A stretch of 64,000 bases of DNA from Nitzschia sp. DOCU1 (Eukaryota > Bacillariophyta > Bacillariophyceae > Bacillariales > Bacillariaceae): NCBI GenBank assembly GCA_951394045.1, contig OX596001.1, forward strand, positions 1,054,001 to 1,118,000. The letters are read 5' to 3'. The notes below the pieces were generated by a model. The model was not told the DNA's origin. It saw only the letters and a program-made list of their open reading frames with translations, and ran no database searches. Made by a program: the position numbers and the translations under genes. Shown piece after piece: positions 1 through 10,953 of the stretch (the stretch's first letter is position 1; every line of letters begins with the position of its first letter).

Positions 1-346
1 GAAGCACCAGCAATGCCGGTGGGGACGAGGACATTGTATAATAATACGACATGAGAAGAATCATGCACACTATGGTGTAAAAGGTTGGTCGAAATGGGTT
101 TGAATACAATACTAGTAAAGTCTTTGAATCTCTGGAAGTCATGCGGTGGGTAGGCCCTGTGTTTATCATGTTGTAGTCTACATGCAGGCGCCTCGCACGC
201 GTCCGGCCGTCTACCACTTGCGTGGTTTTTTGAAAGCCAATTGACTCGCACCATGCGATTTAAGTAAGCGTCCACAAAGTCCCATTAACCCACCATGCTA
301 TGCCGATAAGCAGCGAATTCCACCAGCACCATCATACTGATACCAA
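1..346. other. Left edge, no gene seen
   Basis: No open frame of note and no RNA gene recognised. The stretch should contain the upstream region of the SGNH-type gene that starts at 347, but I see no clear promoter element. Confidence 0.4.
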
Positions 347-1669
347 ATGGGAGGATCATCCCTCGGTGCGTTCCTTGGTTCGTGTGGGGGGCGACGAAAG
401 GAAACAAGCGCTGGTCGTGTTGTTTTCTATTTTGCTGGAATCCTCGGTTCGGGCCTCTTTGTGCTAGGACTCGGCAGTTTTCTGGTTTTGAGACCCACGT
501 CCCCTTTCAACACCGGCACTACAGAAATTATTAGCAGGAACCATACCAACAGCAGTAGCAGTAGTAGCAGCAATGCTTCTCAAGAAGTTGATCTTGCTCT
601 TCCAACGGAAACGGAACTGCAAAAACGCTTGAAGTGCTGTTTCTACCCTGAAAACAATCTGCACGAAAAGTTCTCCTTGGAATATTTCGAATACGAGCAT
701 CGTAACTATCCGCTCAACCCCGTGCCTTTTACGGGAAAACAATTTTATCAGCGGTGGGCAAGAGTCGAAGAACGACACTTTCCCTGGCTTAGAAATGATA
801 ATGACGATGACAACAATCGAACCAATGACGACCCTGCGAGAATGTCGGATTGCCGTTCCCAGTGGGCCTTGCATGCTCTCGATGCGAATACGGGGCTCTA
901 TCTCTGGAGATACATGGAGCAGGTAGAACGGAATGGTACCTTGGGGAAACGTTGGTTTCCCTTTGCTGAAGAAGACGAAGCAAACTACTCTCCCACCAAC
1001 AGCAGCCGCAACAGCAGCGACGGGGACACCAGTTCCTCACGGCGACGACGACCTAGACTGTTATATCTGGGCGATTCAATCTCCATTCATGTTGCCTATG
1101 AAGCAATGCGGAAAATGTATAAACCATTCGCTGATATATCGGGACCGCCTTGTAACTGTGAAGGATTTGAGCGCTACGACGACGATCTTCAGTTTTGGTT
1201 GGGCGATTGCCCATGGGATTTGGTTCAATTCAATGTCGGGCATCATTTCCGTCCCAAAAAAATGAACCTTACAGAGTCGGAGTGGCCCATCGTATATCAA
1301 CAAGGTCTGGAACGCATCATTTCTACCATTCGAAATCATTCTCCCAATACCAAGATCGTCGTCGCCTTGACAACCCCCTCTCCCAATGACTCTTCTGCGA
1401 CCATTCCAAAACGAACGAATTGCAAGAATTATAATCTATTTCCCCCTGCCGGTTATGTACCCACATTAAATCGTTTGGCACGACAAGTCGCTAGCAATGA
1501 CAGCGGCGTGACCATCAACGATCGGTATTCGGCGGTCTATCCAAACCTCAAAAAACTACAAAACTATTGCGACATTCATTATTCTCATGCTGGCGACATC
1601 ACATTGGCAAATCAGGATTGGGCCGTAGCATCGGCGCTACTGGGATTATCTAACCGTATGTCTGGCTAG
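347..1669 (+). CDS. SGNH/GDSL-type type II membrane protein
   Basis: A 440-residue single-exon protein. A hydrophobic segment at about residues 25-48 follows a short basic tail, as in Golgi type II proteins. The lumenal part is rich in N-x-S/T sites and has a Ser/Asn-rich stalk. The C-terminal domain contains Y-L-G-D-S-I-S near residue 240, the nucleophile block of SGNH esterases and acyltransferases, and a late D-I-H-Y-S near residue 408, matching the DxxH catalytic pair of the GDSL, PC-esterase and TBL-like families. The most likely role is O-acetylation or deacetylation of a glycan in the secretory pathway. The family is called by motif only, so esterase versus acetyltransferase cannot be decided. 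The start is the first ATG in frame. The gene converges on the methyltransferase gene with a 119-bp gap. Confidence 0.7.
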   Translation: MGGSSLGAFLGSCGGRRKETSAGRVVFYFAGILGSGLFVLGLGSFLVLRPTSPFNTGTTEIISRNHTNSSSSSSSNASQEVDLALPTETELQKRLKCCFYPENNLHEKFSLEYFEYEHRNYPLNPVPFTGKQFYQRWARVEERHFPWLRNDNDDDNNRTNDDPARMSDCRSQWALHALDANTGLYLWRYMEQVERNGTLGKRWFPFAEEDEANYSPTNSSRNSSDGDTSSSRRRRPRLLYLGDSISIHVAYEAMRKMYKPFADISGPPCNCEGFERYDDDLQFWLGDCPWDLVQFNVGHHFRPKKMNLTESEWPIVYQQGLERIISTIRNHSPNTKIVVALTTPSPNDSSATIPKRTNCKNYNLFPPAGYVPTLNRLARQVASNDSGVTINDRYSAVYPNLKKLQNYCDIHYSHAGDITLANQDWAVASALLGLSNRMSG

Positions 1670-1788
1670 TCAAGGAGACGAAACACAAACAAGAAGCGAG
1701 CAAATCATTTCTGCCTTGACGAGTATGTAGCTATAAGATTAGACCCGAGACGAAAACATCGGTCCCAGTGTTTGCCGTGTCTTTGAAT

Positions 1789-2809
1789 TTAATCAATGGG
1801 TTTCCGCGCGATCAGAACAACACATCCCAAAGTCAAGGGGCGTCCTGCTTCGAGTTCCACTGCGGCTTGCCGCCGCAACTCTTGCTCCAACGCATCCAGT
1901 TGCTCCGCCGAAGAGGCTTCTTCATCATGGAGCTCGGCCGCAATACGTTTCCGAGTCATTGTTGCATATCGGGATGCATCTTCAATTTCTCCAACGCAAG
2001 AGATTTTCCAGGCGACGACATTGACGAAACCCACGTGACATAGGAGACGACGAAGTTCGTCTTGATTTCCATGTTTATGTGGCCCATGATGATGTTTATG
2101 TCCATGCTCCTCGTTAGCGTGTCCATGTTGATGGTGACCGTGATGGTGTTGATGGCCGTGATTATGGTCATGGTCGTGATGCTTTTGGTGGCCGTGATGA
2201 TGATGATGCTTGCTGCTTATGCCTGCTATTTTCTTACATTCTTCAGCAATCTCAAACATTGTGCCTTTGTTCTCGACGTCGAGTTCGGCAATGGCGGCCC
2301 GGCCACCAGGCTTCAGGACGCGAAACGCCTCACGAATCGCCTTTTCCATGTCAGAACAATGATGCAAACATAGATTCGCAAGATATACGTCAACTTGATC
2401 CGGTTGAGGTAAAACTCCTTGCAGATCCACTGCATTGACTTTTAGAACTTTCACCTACCAGTAAAAAATTGAGTTAGTTAATCATCAGTGGATTTATCAG
2501 GATCAGGGACTCGTTTGCAGATAAACGTACACGAGAATCAGGCGGATCCATGGTATCGACAACTTGTTTCATATGTTCGACCATAGAATCAGAGTAGTCC
2601 GTGAGCCAGAGTTCGACCCCAGGGTGAAGGCGAGAAAGAGCATAGAGACTAGCACGCCCACGGCCCGCGCCCACCTCTAAAACTATTGTCGATGCGCTCT
2701 CCAGCGAGCTAAACCTGTGAAGGACTTGAAGTGATTGTTCCGTCACCCGATCGATATCCTCCATCTGCCCCACGTCCATCGTCCATTCTTCTTTTTGCGC
2801 CATCTTCAA
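1789..2809 (-). CDS. Class I SAM methyltransferase with His-rich insert
   Basis: Two exons, 2531-2809 and 1789-2454, joined across a 76-nt GT-AG intron (2455-2530) in phase 0, give 314 residues. Motif I is V-L-E-V-G-A-G-R-G near residue 43, followed by an acidic ribose-binding strand end (W-L-T-D-Y-S). Post-motif blocks include L-H-H-C-S-D and R-V-L-K-P-G-G, typical of UbiE/Methyltransf_11 enzymes. Between the motif-III strand and the last strands lies an insert of about 50 residues made almost entirely of His with Gly, Asp, Asn and Lys. That is unusual and could bind metal. No signal peptide or membrane segment is seen, so it is probably soluble. The substrate is unknown. The gene is divergent from the glycosyltransferase at 3293. 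Confidence 0.8.
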
Positions 2810-3292
2810 AGATTAGCAATCTTCTTGATTGCGACGATCGATTGAATGCAAATACTATGCCACCCTAGAGCAAGCACTTTCCTTTTATTGAAATCGAAGC
2901 CTGTCCCATCAGGATTATCTTTGATGACAAAAAGATGTTCGCTTCTGACGTTTCAACGTTGTGCCGGTGATGGGGAGTGCCTTTCTCGGATCATCGACGA
3001 CTAACGCGACTCGAATGCAGGGCAATATTGCTTGCATCGCGCGTGCCCGCCAATGAAGCCGTTGGCACGCCGATGCTTGCGCGCCTGGCGACACCAACAG
3101 CCATCTCACGTTTTTCTTTTCATCAGCGTGCACTTTTCTTTTTTGCTTTCGTTTCATCACCACCATCATTAGTATCTTTGCGTTCTAGTGTGAATCCTTC
3201 GACAAAGACAAATAGGAGTAGCGCCTGTGATTGTTTGAGCGGCAGACACACAAGCAGAGACGAGACCACCGGACTCCACAAATAAGAAAATC
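2810..3292. promoter_or_regulatory. Divergent intergenic region
   Basis: This 483-bp gap separates the start codons of the methyltransferase (minus) and the glycosyltransferase (plus), so it must hold both upstream regions. I see no convincing TATA box or repeat, and no RNA gene. Confidence 0.4.
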
Positions 3293-4768
3293 ATGGCCGT
3301 TGGATTGCGGCTGATCGACCCGACCTTAAGAGTACAAAGAGGTTCTTTTCGGAACAAGGAGGGATGTAGGCATTGGAAGAATAAAACTATGTTTATTGGG
3401 ATCATTTTGATAGTCGGAAATTCTTTCTGGTGGAGCTGGGCCATTCAAGCAACCCATCATGATTTGGACATCCTCGATGACCACCGCCTTCTCACAACAA
3501 AAATGATGGACACCACGCAAAGTGAAACTGCAGCAACAGCTTTCTCGAAATTACAGCTGTTCATATCAGCCTATCCGGGGTCATTGAAGGAAAGTGGGAA
3601 GCACCCCCCACCACACGAAAACATAAACGGATTCATCGAACTCCGTGAAACCTTTCTTCGAACCCTGCAGTTCTTTTGGCCTCAAAATCCTCATTGGAAG
3701 CTTACTGTAGTCTTGGACGAGCCCGCAAATCCAGAACATCGACTAAATTTGACGGAGCAGGTCTTTTCACTATTTGATGACCCAGTAGATGCCCGAGACT
3801 GGGTATCAGTGGCATTCAATCCATTGACCAACCATTCCTTATATGGCAGCGGGTGGTATATTCAGCAACTCATTATGCTTTGGGCTGACAATTTCACCGA
3901 TGCCGAGTACATCGGATTTGTGGATGATGACACTATTATAACAAAAGCGGTGGAGCCTATTGACATTTTTGACGAACGTGGAAGACCAAGGGCACTGGTG
4001 GTGCCGGACAACGAAGGATGGAACAAAATTTGGTCGGAATCTGTCAGTTTTTCCTTTGGTAGGCCGTCCTCGGTATTTGCGATGACATACTTTCCTGTGG
4101 TTGTCAAGCGAGATCATTTCCGTCGCGTACGCGATGAGATTTTAAAGGTCCACCGGTCAGAATATTCCCATTTCGACGAATTTTACTCGGCATTGATTCA
4201 CCGCCGTCAGCCAGAGGAAGAACTCACCGGAATCTGTCAGTTTTGTATCCTCATGGATTATGCTTTTGAAAGACATCTCCATGAATACAGCTGGCATTTT
4301 GAAAGCCAAAGGCGGAATGATGACGGCCGGAATCTCGCAACCGCGGTGGGGACCGTTGATATCCTTGAAATGACGGAACCTGTTCCGAGGATTACCATAC
4401 ATGCCTCTTACATGTTCTGGCTGCCCGAAAAAGTACAACTCATCAAGACTGTTGATGGACGGAGAATCCTTGTTTCTGAAATCATGAGACAAGGATACTG
4501 CTACTCCTTGCCATGGCCGGGGAAGTTGTCATGGATCGACCAAGATCGCTGTAGATATTATGATGTACAAAGTGGAATCTATGGTAGGGGGGAGTGGCAA
4601 TTCGAGCGGCGGAAGTCCCCATGGTATCGGCTACATCTTAATGACGCTAAGCGTGCCCATCGGAAACGAGCAGAACAGAATACGATTCGGACATGGGACG
4701 AGCGTGTGCTCACATATGATTTGTTCGGTGCCGAGTGGCAGTCCTTACTTGATGCCCGTGAAGGTTGA
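3293..4768 (+). CDS. Type II membrane glycosyltransferase (DDD motif)
   Basis: A 491-residue single-exon protein. One hydrophobic segment at about residues 33-51 follows a basic N-terminus, giving type II Golgi topology. The lumenal domain reads like a GT-A fold: a strand with L-T-V-V-L-D-E, then Y-I-G-F-V-D-D-D-T at about 205-213, an acidic cluster of the DXD kind that binds metal and nucleotide-sugar. H-A-S-Y-M-F near residue 370 is conserved in a decayed paralogue at 21142-21575. I do not recognise a CAZy family with confidence. Donor and acceptor sugars are unknown. The ATG sits in a good context (AATC before ATGG). Confidence 0.65.
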   Translation: MAVGLRLIDPTLRVQRGSFRNKEGCRHWKNKTMFIGIILIVGNSFWWSWAIQATHHDLDILDDHRLLTTKMMDTTQSETAATAFSKLQLFISAYPGSLKESGKHPPPHENINGFIELRETFLRTLQFFWPQNPHWKLTVVLDEPANPEHRLNLTEQVFSLFDDPVDARDWVSVAFNPLTNHSLYGSGWYIQQLIMLWADNFTDAEYIGFVDDDTIITKAVEPIDIFDERGRPRALVVPDNEGWNKIWSESVSFSFGRPSSVFAMTYFPVVVKRDHFRRVRDEILKVHRSEYSHFDEFYSALIHRRQPEEELTGICQFCILMDYAFERHLHEYSWHFESQRRNDDGRNLATAVGTVDILEMTEPVPRITIHASYMFWLPEKVQLIKTVDGRRILVSEIMRQGYCYSLPWPGKLSWIDQDRCRYYDVQSGIYGRGEWQFERRKSPWYRLHLNDAKRAHRKRAEQNTIRTWDERVLTYDLFGAEWQSLLDAREG

Positions 4769-5392
4769 AGAGACGTCAATCTCTGTTCGTCGAAACCAAC
4801 CCGCCGATCGACATTACTCGGCTCTCAACAACCATCCATTCTTCATCGTGGCTCGAGAGTGCTAGAGTAGCAGCAGCACGATATTTTCCAAAGTGTTATG
4901 ATGTTATGTGGGTTTGAAAGTTCGATGAACACGAGCCATAGTGGCACAGTTATACCTCAGAGTGTACCCTTGTTTGGCGAGGACAAAAGATTTGGTAAAT
5001 TATCTTTAGACCTTGATTGCAATCTGAGATCGAGCCCCGACAATGTATGCATTACCATGGATAGTGCTACAAGGTTGTCAGGCAGCAAGACGGTTACCCG
5101 CCTGTGTCGAGTTGGAAGTCTTAACCGCGGTTACTGGAAATCTGCCTATCGTGATGATGGGATTCGACGCGGGAAAATAGCTGTGCTGCAATGAGGAATC
5201 CACGGCTTTGTCGTTCTCCCGTTGCTTTTGGGGTGGTTACAACTCCTACCACCGATAGGCAAGTTTGATGGTCGAGAAACAAGAGCTACGCTTAACTATA
5301 GTATCAGTAATTGTGGCTGCTCACAGTAGTCCGGAAAACACCCCCTTTCGACTTTCATTCGAGTGCTCTCAATCAAGAATTGAATTGTGGTC
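4769..5392. other. Intergenic, no gene seen
   Basis: Short open frames on both strands have no recognisable protein pattern. The far end borders a gene relic at 5393-5520. Confidence 0.4.
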
Positions 5393-5520
5393 TTCTTTTG
5401 TGAGATTGATTCGTGCGGGGTTTAGGACGAGAGTCCGACCGCCGCGGCGCCGCCACAAGCCACAACCAGTCAATCCGATACTAAAAACCACGAATGTCAT
5501 GGCAATCATTTGCATTGTGG
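5393..5520 (-). pseudogene. Relic of the 3' end of the membrane propeller-like gene
   Basis: Read on the minus strand, this stretch encodes I-A-M-T-F-V-V-F-S-I-G-L-T-G followed by a W-R-R-R cluster. It matches the C-terminal membrane helix and basic tail (I-A-M-P-P-I-V-I-S-I-G-L-I-G) of the gene at 11177-12571. The nucleotide match to about 11200-11320 is obvious but diverged and gapped. Before element 1 inserted, this relic lay directly downstream of the intact gene, so it is a decayed partial tandem duplicate. It has no start of its own. Confidence 0.65.
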
Positions 5521-5566
5521 TACGTTAGCTCCTTTTTTCTCCTCTAGTCGAGTTCTCTCAAGCATT

Positions 5567-5571
5567 GAATT
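5567..5571. repeat. Target-site duplication, element 1 left (GAATT)
   Basis: The five bases GAATT immediately precede the left LTR and recur at 11185-11189 right after the right LTR, the 5-bp duplication expected of Ty1/copia integration. Confidence 0.9.
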
Positions 5572-5802
5572 TGTTGAACGCGATAATCCATTCGGATCAG
5601 TCCCACTCGGATCAGTCCAGTCCATGCGACCGACCTACCGTTGCTCCCTCTCGCCCAATCAGATCGAAGCAGGAACAAAGCTGCTTCTCTTCGGCATTGG
5701 TTGAACAACCGTCTCGTCCAAAAAGTAATTCAATAAAGTAGTCATTCTTTTTGTCTGTGGATTGTTGCATTGCACCTCCGGAGATACGAAGGGATCACAA
5801 CA
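5572..5802 (+). repeat. Left LTR of element 1
   Basis: 231 bp, TGTTG...CAACA. It contains two GGATCAGTCC-like direct repeats near the 5' end and an AATAAA polyadenylation-type signal in TTCAATAAAG. It reads the same as 10954-11184. Confidence 0.95.
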
Positions 5803-5942
5803 GGTTATTAGTAGCCCAACTACGTTTCGCTTGCGCTATCGGAATCTGACTGCTATCGCGGTTGGGTGGCTGAAATCGGAAGAGGATTGTACGAAGGAAA
5901 CGGATAATCCCCCGCGAAACAGAAGCTTCTCACTCAAACATC

Positions 5943-6809
5943 ATGTTTACTACGGTTACCGACTACGTTGTCAAGTTCCTCGCCCAGAATCGTGACCCCG
6001 ACGCTCACCGATTCATGAACTTGATTTATCAGGATGCAATTCCGGATCCCAGTCGCCTGTTCGTTGATCCTGTCCTCATGGATGACCTGAAGACGGAACG
6101 AGAAGTCATCGACCTTCTCAGACAGATCATTGCGCGAGAAGTCATTGCTCCAATGGCGACTCAAACTTCGGATATCAACGACATCACCAGGATCATCAAC
6201 TCTTTGCCTCTCTATGTGGAAGTGAATGGAAGCCAACGACGGCTGTCCCGAGATAGCCTACAAAGAGCCCTGGAAGTTGCTATCATAAACGGAAAGGATT
6301 CGGTTGAGATTCGAGTGGGAACCTTGCAGATTTACTTCGACCCGACAAACGGACCGATTGATTTCACTGACTGGTCTCAGTTCTCGTTGACTTCGATTAG
6401 AGCCCCAGCTCCGCCCGCACCGATGACTGCTGCTGAGATTGCTGCTGCGGTTGCTGGAGCCATTCCGATGCCCCCGACTGCTACTGAACTGGCTAGTGCG
6501 TTCGCTAGCGCGTACCCACTGCCTACCGCCACCGCCTCTGCAACCGCTGTGACGCCTAGCGTCCCCACCTCTGCTTCGACTGCTGGAATTCTGTTCAACT
6601 TCAACTCTGCTGCGCTGCCCCCGGACGTTTGTACTCGCTACGAGAATAAATACAAGAAGAAAGGATTGATCACCGGATCCATGGTCCGTACGCCATACTC
6701 TACCGGATTCGGCTATCACCTCGAAGGCGTTGACAAGTTGATCCTTCCAGATGGTACCTTCTTTCAGATTCAAGTCCCGAATGAGAAGGAATTCCTGAAA
6801 GCCACCTGA
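5943..6809 (+). CDS. Gag-like protein of element 1
   Basis: A 288-residue frame in the Gag position, starting 140 bp after the left LTR. It has an alpha-helical N-terminal half, a Pro/Ala/Thr-rich middle with repeated A-S-A and P-T-A-T blocks, and a basic stretch (Y-E-N-K-Y-K-K-K) near residue 236. No CCHC zinc knuckle is visible. It ends at a UGA (6807-6809) inside an 8-nt window where the pol frame, +1 relative to gag, is already open. That makes a +1 frameshift at ACC-UGA-C plausible for making Gag-Pol. Confidence 0.8.
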   Translation: MFTTVTDYVVKFLAQNRDPDAHRFMNLIYQDAIPDPSRLFVDPVLMDDLKTEREVIDLLRQIIAREVIAPMATQTSDINDITRIINSLPLYVEVNGSQRRLSRDSLQRALEVAIINGKDSVEIRVGTLQIYFDPTNGPIDFTDWSQFSLTSIRAPAPPAPMTAAEIAAAVAGAIPMPPTATELASAFASAYPLPTATASATAVTPSVPTSASTAGILFNFNSAALPPDVCTRYENKYKKKGLITGSMVRTPYSTGFGYHLEGVDKLILPDGTFFQIQVPNEKEFLKAT

Positions 6810-9800
6810 CCCCCAAGACAACGAGGATACTTCATCGTATGCTGAATCCTGCAATGCTGAGTCCGTTCATTCTGATTCCGAGGTCCATCCCCTTGATATT
6901 GCTATCAATCCCATTTCGTCCGTGTCCGATATTGGCTCTGATCCTGTTCCTGAGACTCAGGATCTTGATGGCATGCGAGCGCAATTGGACACTGGCGCTC
7001 TGGTCTCTTGTACCGGACAACGTCGGCTCTTGTTTGGATACAAGCCCTTCTCTAAGAAGGCTCCGAGTCCCATTCGCTTGATGCCGGCCACAAACGGGTC
7101 CGACGCTACCCCAACAGGATATGGCTTCATGCATGTACCTGCCCCAGTAGCCAAAGGCTATCTTCCTGTTCTTACATTTTATACCCCCGAGCTGCGTACT
7201 ACCGTAATCAACGAGCTGGATTTCATCCGTGCTGCTGGGTTGAAACGCAAGGATATGGAGGGCGAGCAGCTTCTGAAGAATTATGAAGCTGGTACTTTCA
7301 GTTGGAAAGCATTCCACAAGCAAAAACGATCACGAGATATTATGGTGCATGGAGTCCTTCGCTCTGGCAAATGCTACACTGACGTTCTATTGGAGCCAGC
7401 TCGGGATGAGGAGATCGAAGCTCACAAAATCGACGATGAAGATTTTGCGGAAGCATGTGAAAAGGCCGCAATCTATGCCGTCTATTCTTATCAAGAGCGC
7501 GAATTTGCGAAGCTACGTAAAGAATTCAGGAACTTGGCGCATATGCATCATGGTATTCCATTCCATGAATACATATACAAGCATACGCCTGTCAATGCTA
7601 TCCGGAAGGAAGCAGAACGGTTGCTTTGGCACCAACGTCTCGGTCACCCTAGCGATTACTACTTGTACAATGCGCATCGGCATATTGCAGGGGTACCTGA
7701 GTTCAAGCATATGGATCCTATCCTTGATGCCTGTCCCACCTGCATTCGTGCAAAACAAACCAAGGAACCGGCTGGCCCTCATTCAACTCGAGTTGCCACG
7801 CGTCCGTATCAAGGCCTGTCTATTGATTTTTCTTTCGCAGGCCAAAAATCGAAGGACGGCAACAGAGCCAAAGACTTCGTCGGCATAAACGGCGAAACGT
7901 GTTGGATATTGGTGACCGATCACTTTTCGCGTATGAAGCACGGCGACACACGAGTGTCGAAAGCGTCACCACTCAACTGGCTTCGGGACTTCCTTCGGTG
8001 ACATGCTCCGGATTGTGATGGAAAGTACGTGGTGCTGGATCAGGGAGGTGAGCTATATGCCAACCCAGAAGTGGTTAGACTGTTTCGGGAGTTTGGATAC
8101 GAAGTGAGGCCAACTGGCGCAGATGCTTCAAACCAAAACGGCCCGGTTGAGCGTGCACACCGCACGATTGCCAACTCTATTCGAGCGATGCTTACCGGCG
8201 CAAATTTGGATGTCAAGTTTTGGCCGTATGCCTTCCATCACTGGCTACGGATCGATAATTTGTTGCCCTCTCGAGACCAAGATGCAAGTCCCCTCCAAAT
8301 TGCGCAGGGAAAGACGGATGACTTTTCTAACATGCGGACTTTCGGTTGCCGTGTGTGGGTTCAACCTCCTGGTAGACGACCGGCAAAGTTTCGGATCGTG
8401 TCTCGGCGCGGCATATTCCTCGGATTTATCCCGAACACGACCGCCAATATACTGTGGTACGATCCCGAGACATCTCGAGTCAAGATCGCGAAACATGCCC
8501 GATTCGATGAAGGCATGAACGACCTTCCGTTGCATGAAACACCTCCAAATGTTATTCATTTGCAGCGCACTCAGCTCGGTGAAGAGATTCCTGCTGAAGT
8601 CGATGAAGTCTCGGTGCAAGAATTTGACGTCGGATCCAGTCCTTTCTTTGAGACGCTGCTTCGACGCTTGAAAGTCACATGTCGGAAAAACGATTTCGGA
8701 CTTTCCATCGAGAGCGATGCTCTGAGTAATCGTGCGTTTGTGTCCGATATACGGAAGGATAGCAGTGCATCAAAGTTGTTTTCGTCCCACAAGGCGACTA
8801 CGAATAAAATCCGTGGAGCCTACGTTATTCGGATAAATGGAGTTCCGGTATTCACTAAAGACGAAGTCCACGCTGCGCTAGAAGAAGCTCGTCGGTCCAA
8901 GCTGGTTGTGTTCGATATCGAATTTGCCCCGGAGCACCGGCTGGCTGCCAAGCAAGTTCAAAACGCCCTCAAGGAATTGGACCTATTTACTCCAGAGAGG
9001 CCCCCGGATGATGTTCATGTGCATGCGCTCTCAGTCGAAGATATTCGGTCAATTGCTTCTATATGTCATCCTGATGATGATTTCTCGGATACCGTAATAC
9101 CGACTGATCAAGCTGCTGTTGCTATCTCAGCTATTCGCTCTAGTGCAACGACTAGTGCTGAGCAAGCCTTGGGAAATTTTACTCGGAGAAAACTCAAGAA
9201 ATTGGACACTTGGCCGCTTTGGGAGGCCGGTGAACGCAAGCAACTTGATCAATTCTATGATCTCGGTATGTATGGCATGCCAGTTGATCGAGCCAAGGGT
9301 TCTGTTGTTCTCAGGCAGCACTGGCAATACCACATCAAGCGTGATGGTACTCGCCGTGCTCGCAACTGCTGTGATGGATCACCTCGTGCTGCACCGTTTC
9401 TTCATCGGTTTGTGCAAACTTATTCATCGTGCGTGGAGCAACCGGTGCAACGCCTTTTCTTTGCCCTTGCCGCGGACCTCAACTATCGAGTCTTTGGTGG
9501 TGACGCGAAGGACGCTTACGCCCATTCTCCGCCGCCGGAACGCCCCACGTTCGTGGAAATTGATGATGCTTATGCGGAATGGTACGAGTGGAAGTTCGGA
9601 CGTCCAGTTGATCGTGGCAAAGTCTTGCCTGTTCTTCATGCTTTGCAGGGTCACCCCGAGTCTGGTCGCTTATGGGAACGCCACATTTCGACTATTTTGC
9701 GCTCCCCTGATTTGAATTTCCGCGCTACGACCCATGATCGTTCCATCTATCGGGGAGATTATCAAGGCACTCCTATTTTCTTGCTTCGACAGGTCGACGA

Positions 9801-10888
9801 TTTTGCTCTTGCGGTACCTGACGAGAAGATTGCTACAGCGATTTATAAGCGTATTGGTGAGCTTCTCCAGTTACCTTCTGAGACGGTGCCCCCATTCAGT
9901 TATCTCGGCCTGCTTTCTGATTTCAATGGGGTTGATGTGAAACAGTACTCCGACCGTATTGTTCTCAGTTGTGGGAGCTACATTGATCGAGTTCTTCGTT
10001 CGCATGGATGGGATAACCCTTCGCCTAACTCTGATGCGCAGGCCCGTCCCATCTCGCCTATTCCATTGGATTCGATTCGTGCAATGTATTCTTCGCCCGG
10101 TGCTCCAGAAGGTTCCGAGGACTACCAGACACTGGTTACGAATTTTGACTTTACTCGGAGAGCTGCTCTATGCCTACGTGACATGTCGCCCCGACATTGG
10201 CTATGCTGTTATCACGTTGAGCAAGTTTGCTACCTGTCCTTCCGCCTTCCACTTTGCTATGCTGAAGAAAGTTGCGAAATATCTTCGGGCTACCCGCACT
10301 TGGGGTATACATTATTATCGCTCAGTGCCTGATCCTACTCTGCCACCCTGTCCCTTGGAATCCGCCTCCGCTGATCCGTCATTGCCTGCATTTCCTGACT
10401 ACGAACCTGGTCCCCGTATCACTGGTTTCCTTGACGCCGCTCACGCCAACGACCTGCGCAAGCGCCGTTCAACGACCGGTTATGTGTTCATGATGGCTGG
10501 TGGTTGCATCTCTTACAAGTGCAAAACTCAGCCGCTTACTGCAACAAGTTCTACCGAAGCGGCGTTCTATGCTGCCGTGACTACTGCCAAACATGCTCGG
10601 TACCTACGTACTATCCTCACTGAACTGGGCTTCCCACAATCCTCACCAACGCCTCTATATTGCGACAACGAATCGGCTATTAACATGATTAATGCGCGAA
10701 TCCCGACAGAACGTTCCCGTCACATCTTGATCCAGTTCTTTGCCATCCAGGATTGGAAGGAGTCTGGTGATATCATCATGCGCCACATCCCAGGGGTTAT
10801 CAATCCTTCGGACGATCTTACTAAACCACTTGGTTGGGTGCTACATTCCCGACACTGCCAACGCCTTATGGGTCACATCCCGCCCTGA
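6799..10888 (+). pseudogene. Pol of element 1 (stop and frameshift)
   Basis: The pol frame is open from 6799. Domains in order: aspartic protease (L-D-T-G-A near 6985); HHCC integrase zinc finger (H-Q-R-L-G-H ... C-P-T-C, 7625-7745); integrase core with Asp residues in I-D-F-S and V-T-D-H-F and Glu in G-P-V-E-R-A; a PDZ-like segment (8665-8935); reverse transcriptase with Q-V-D-D-F near 9793; RNase H with F-L-D-A-A-H and D-N-E-S-A. Two lesions are seen. An in-frame TGA at 7999-8001 sits in the integrase, with the same frame resuming. A one-base frame change at about 10150-10165 separates the end of reverse transcriptase from the L-L-G-E-L-L-Y block. This copy is probably non-autonomous. Confidence 0.9.
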
Positions 10889-10953
10889 ACCCGCCCTTCC
10901 AAGTCTCATCTCGTTCTTCGCTATGATCATTGAGTATCATGATCAGGGGAGAG

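Noticed and set aside
2062..2373. Plus-strand frame of 103 residues rich in Met/Val, looking like a membrane peptide
   Set aside because: It is the antisense reading of the His-codon run in the methyltransferase gene; the hydrophobic look is a codon-complement artefact.
9119..9715. 198-residue alternate frame within pol of element 1
   Set aside because: Overlaps the reverse transcriptase in the true frame and has no recognisable motif.
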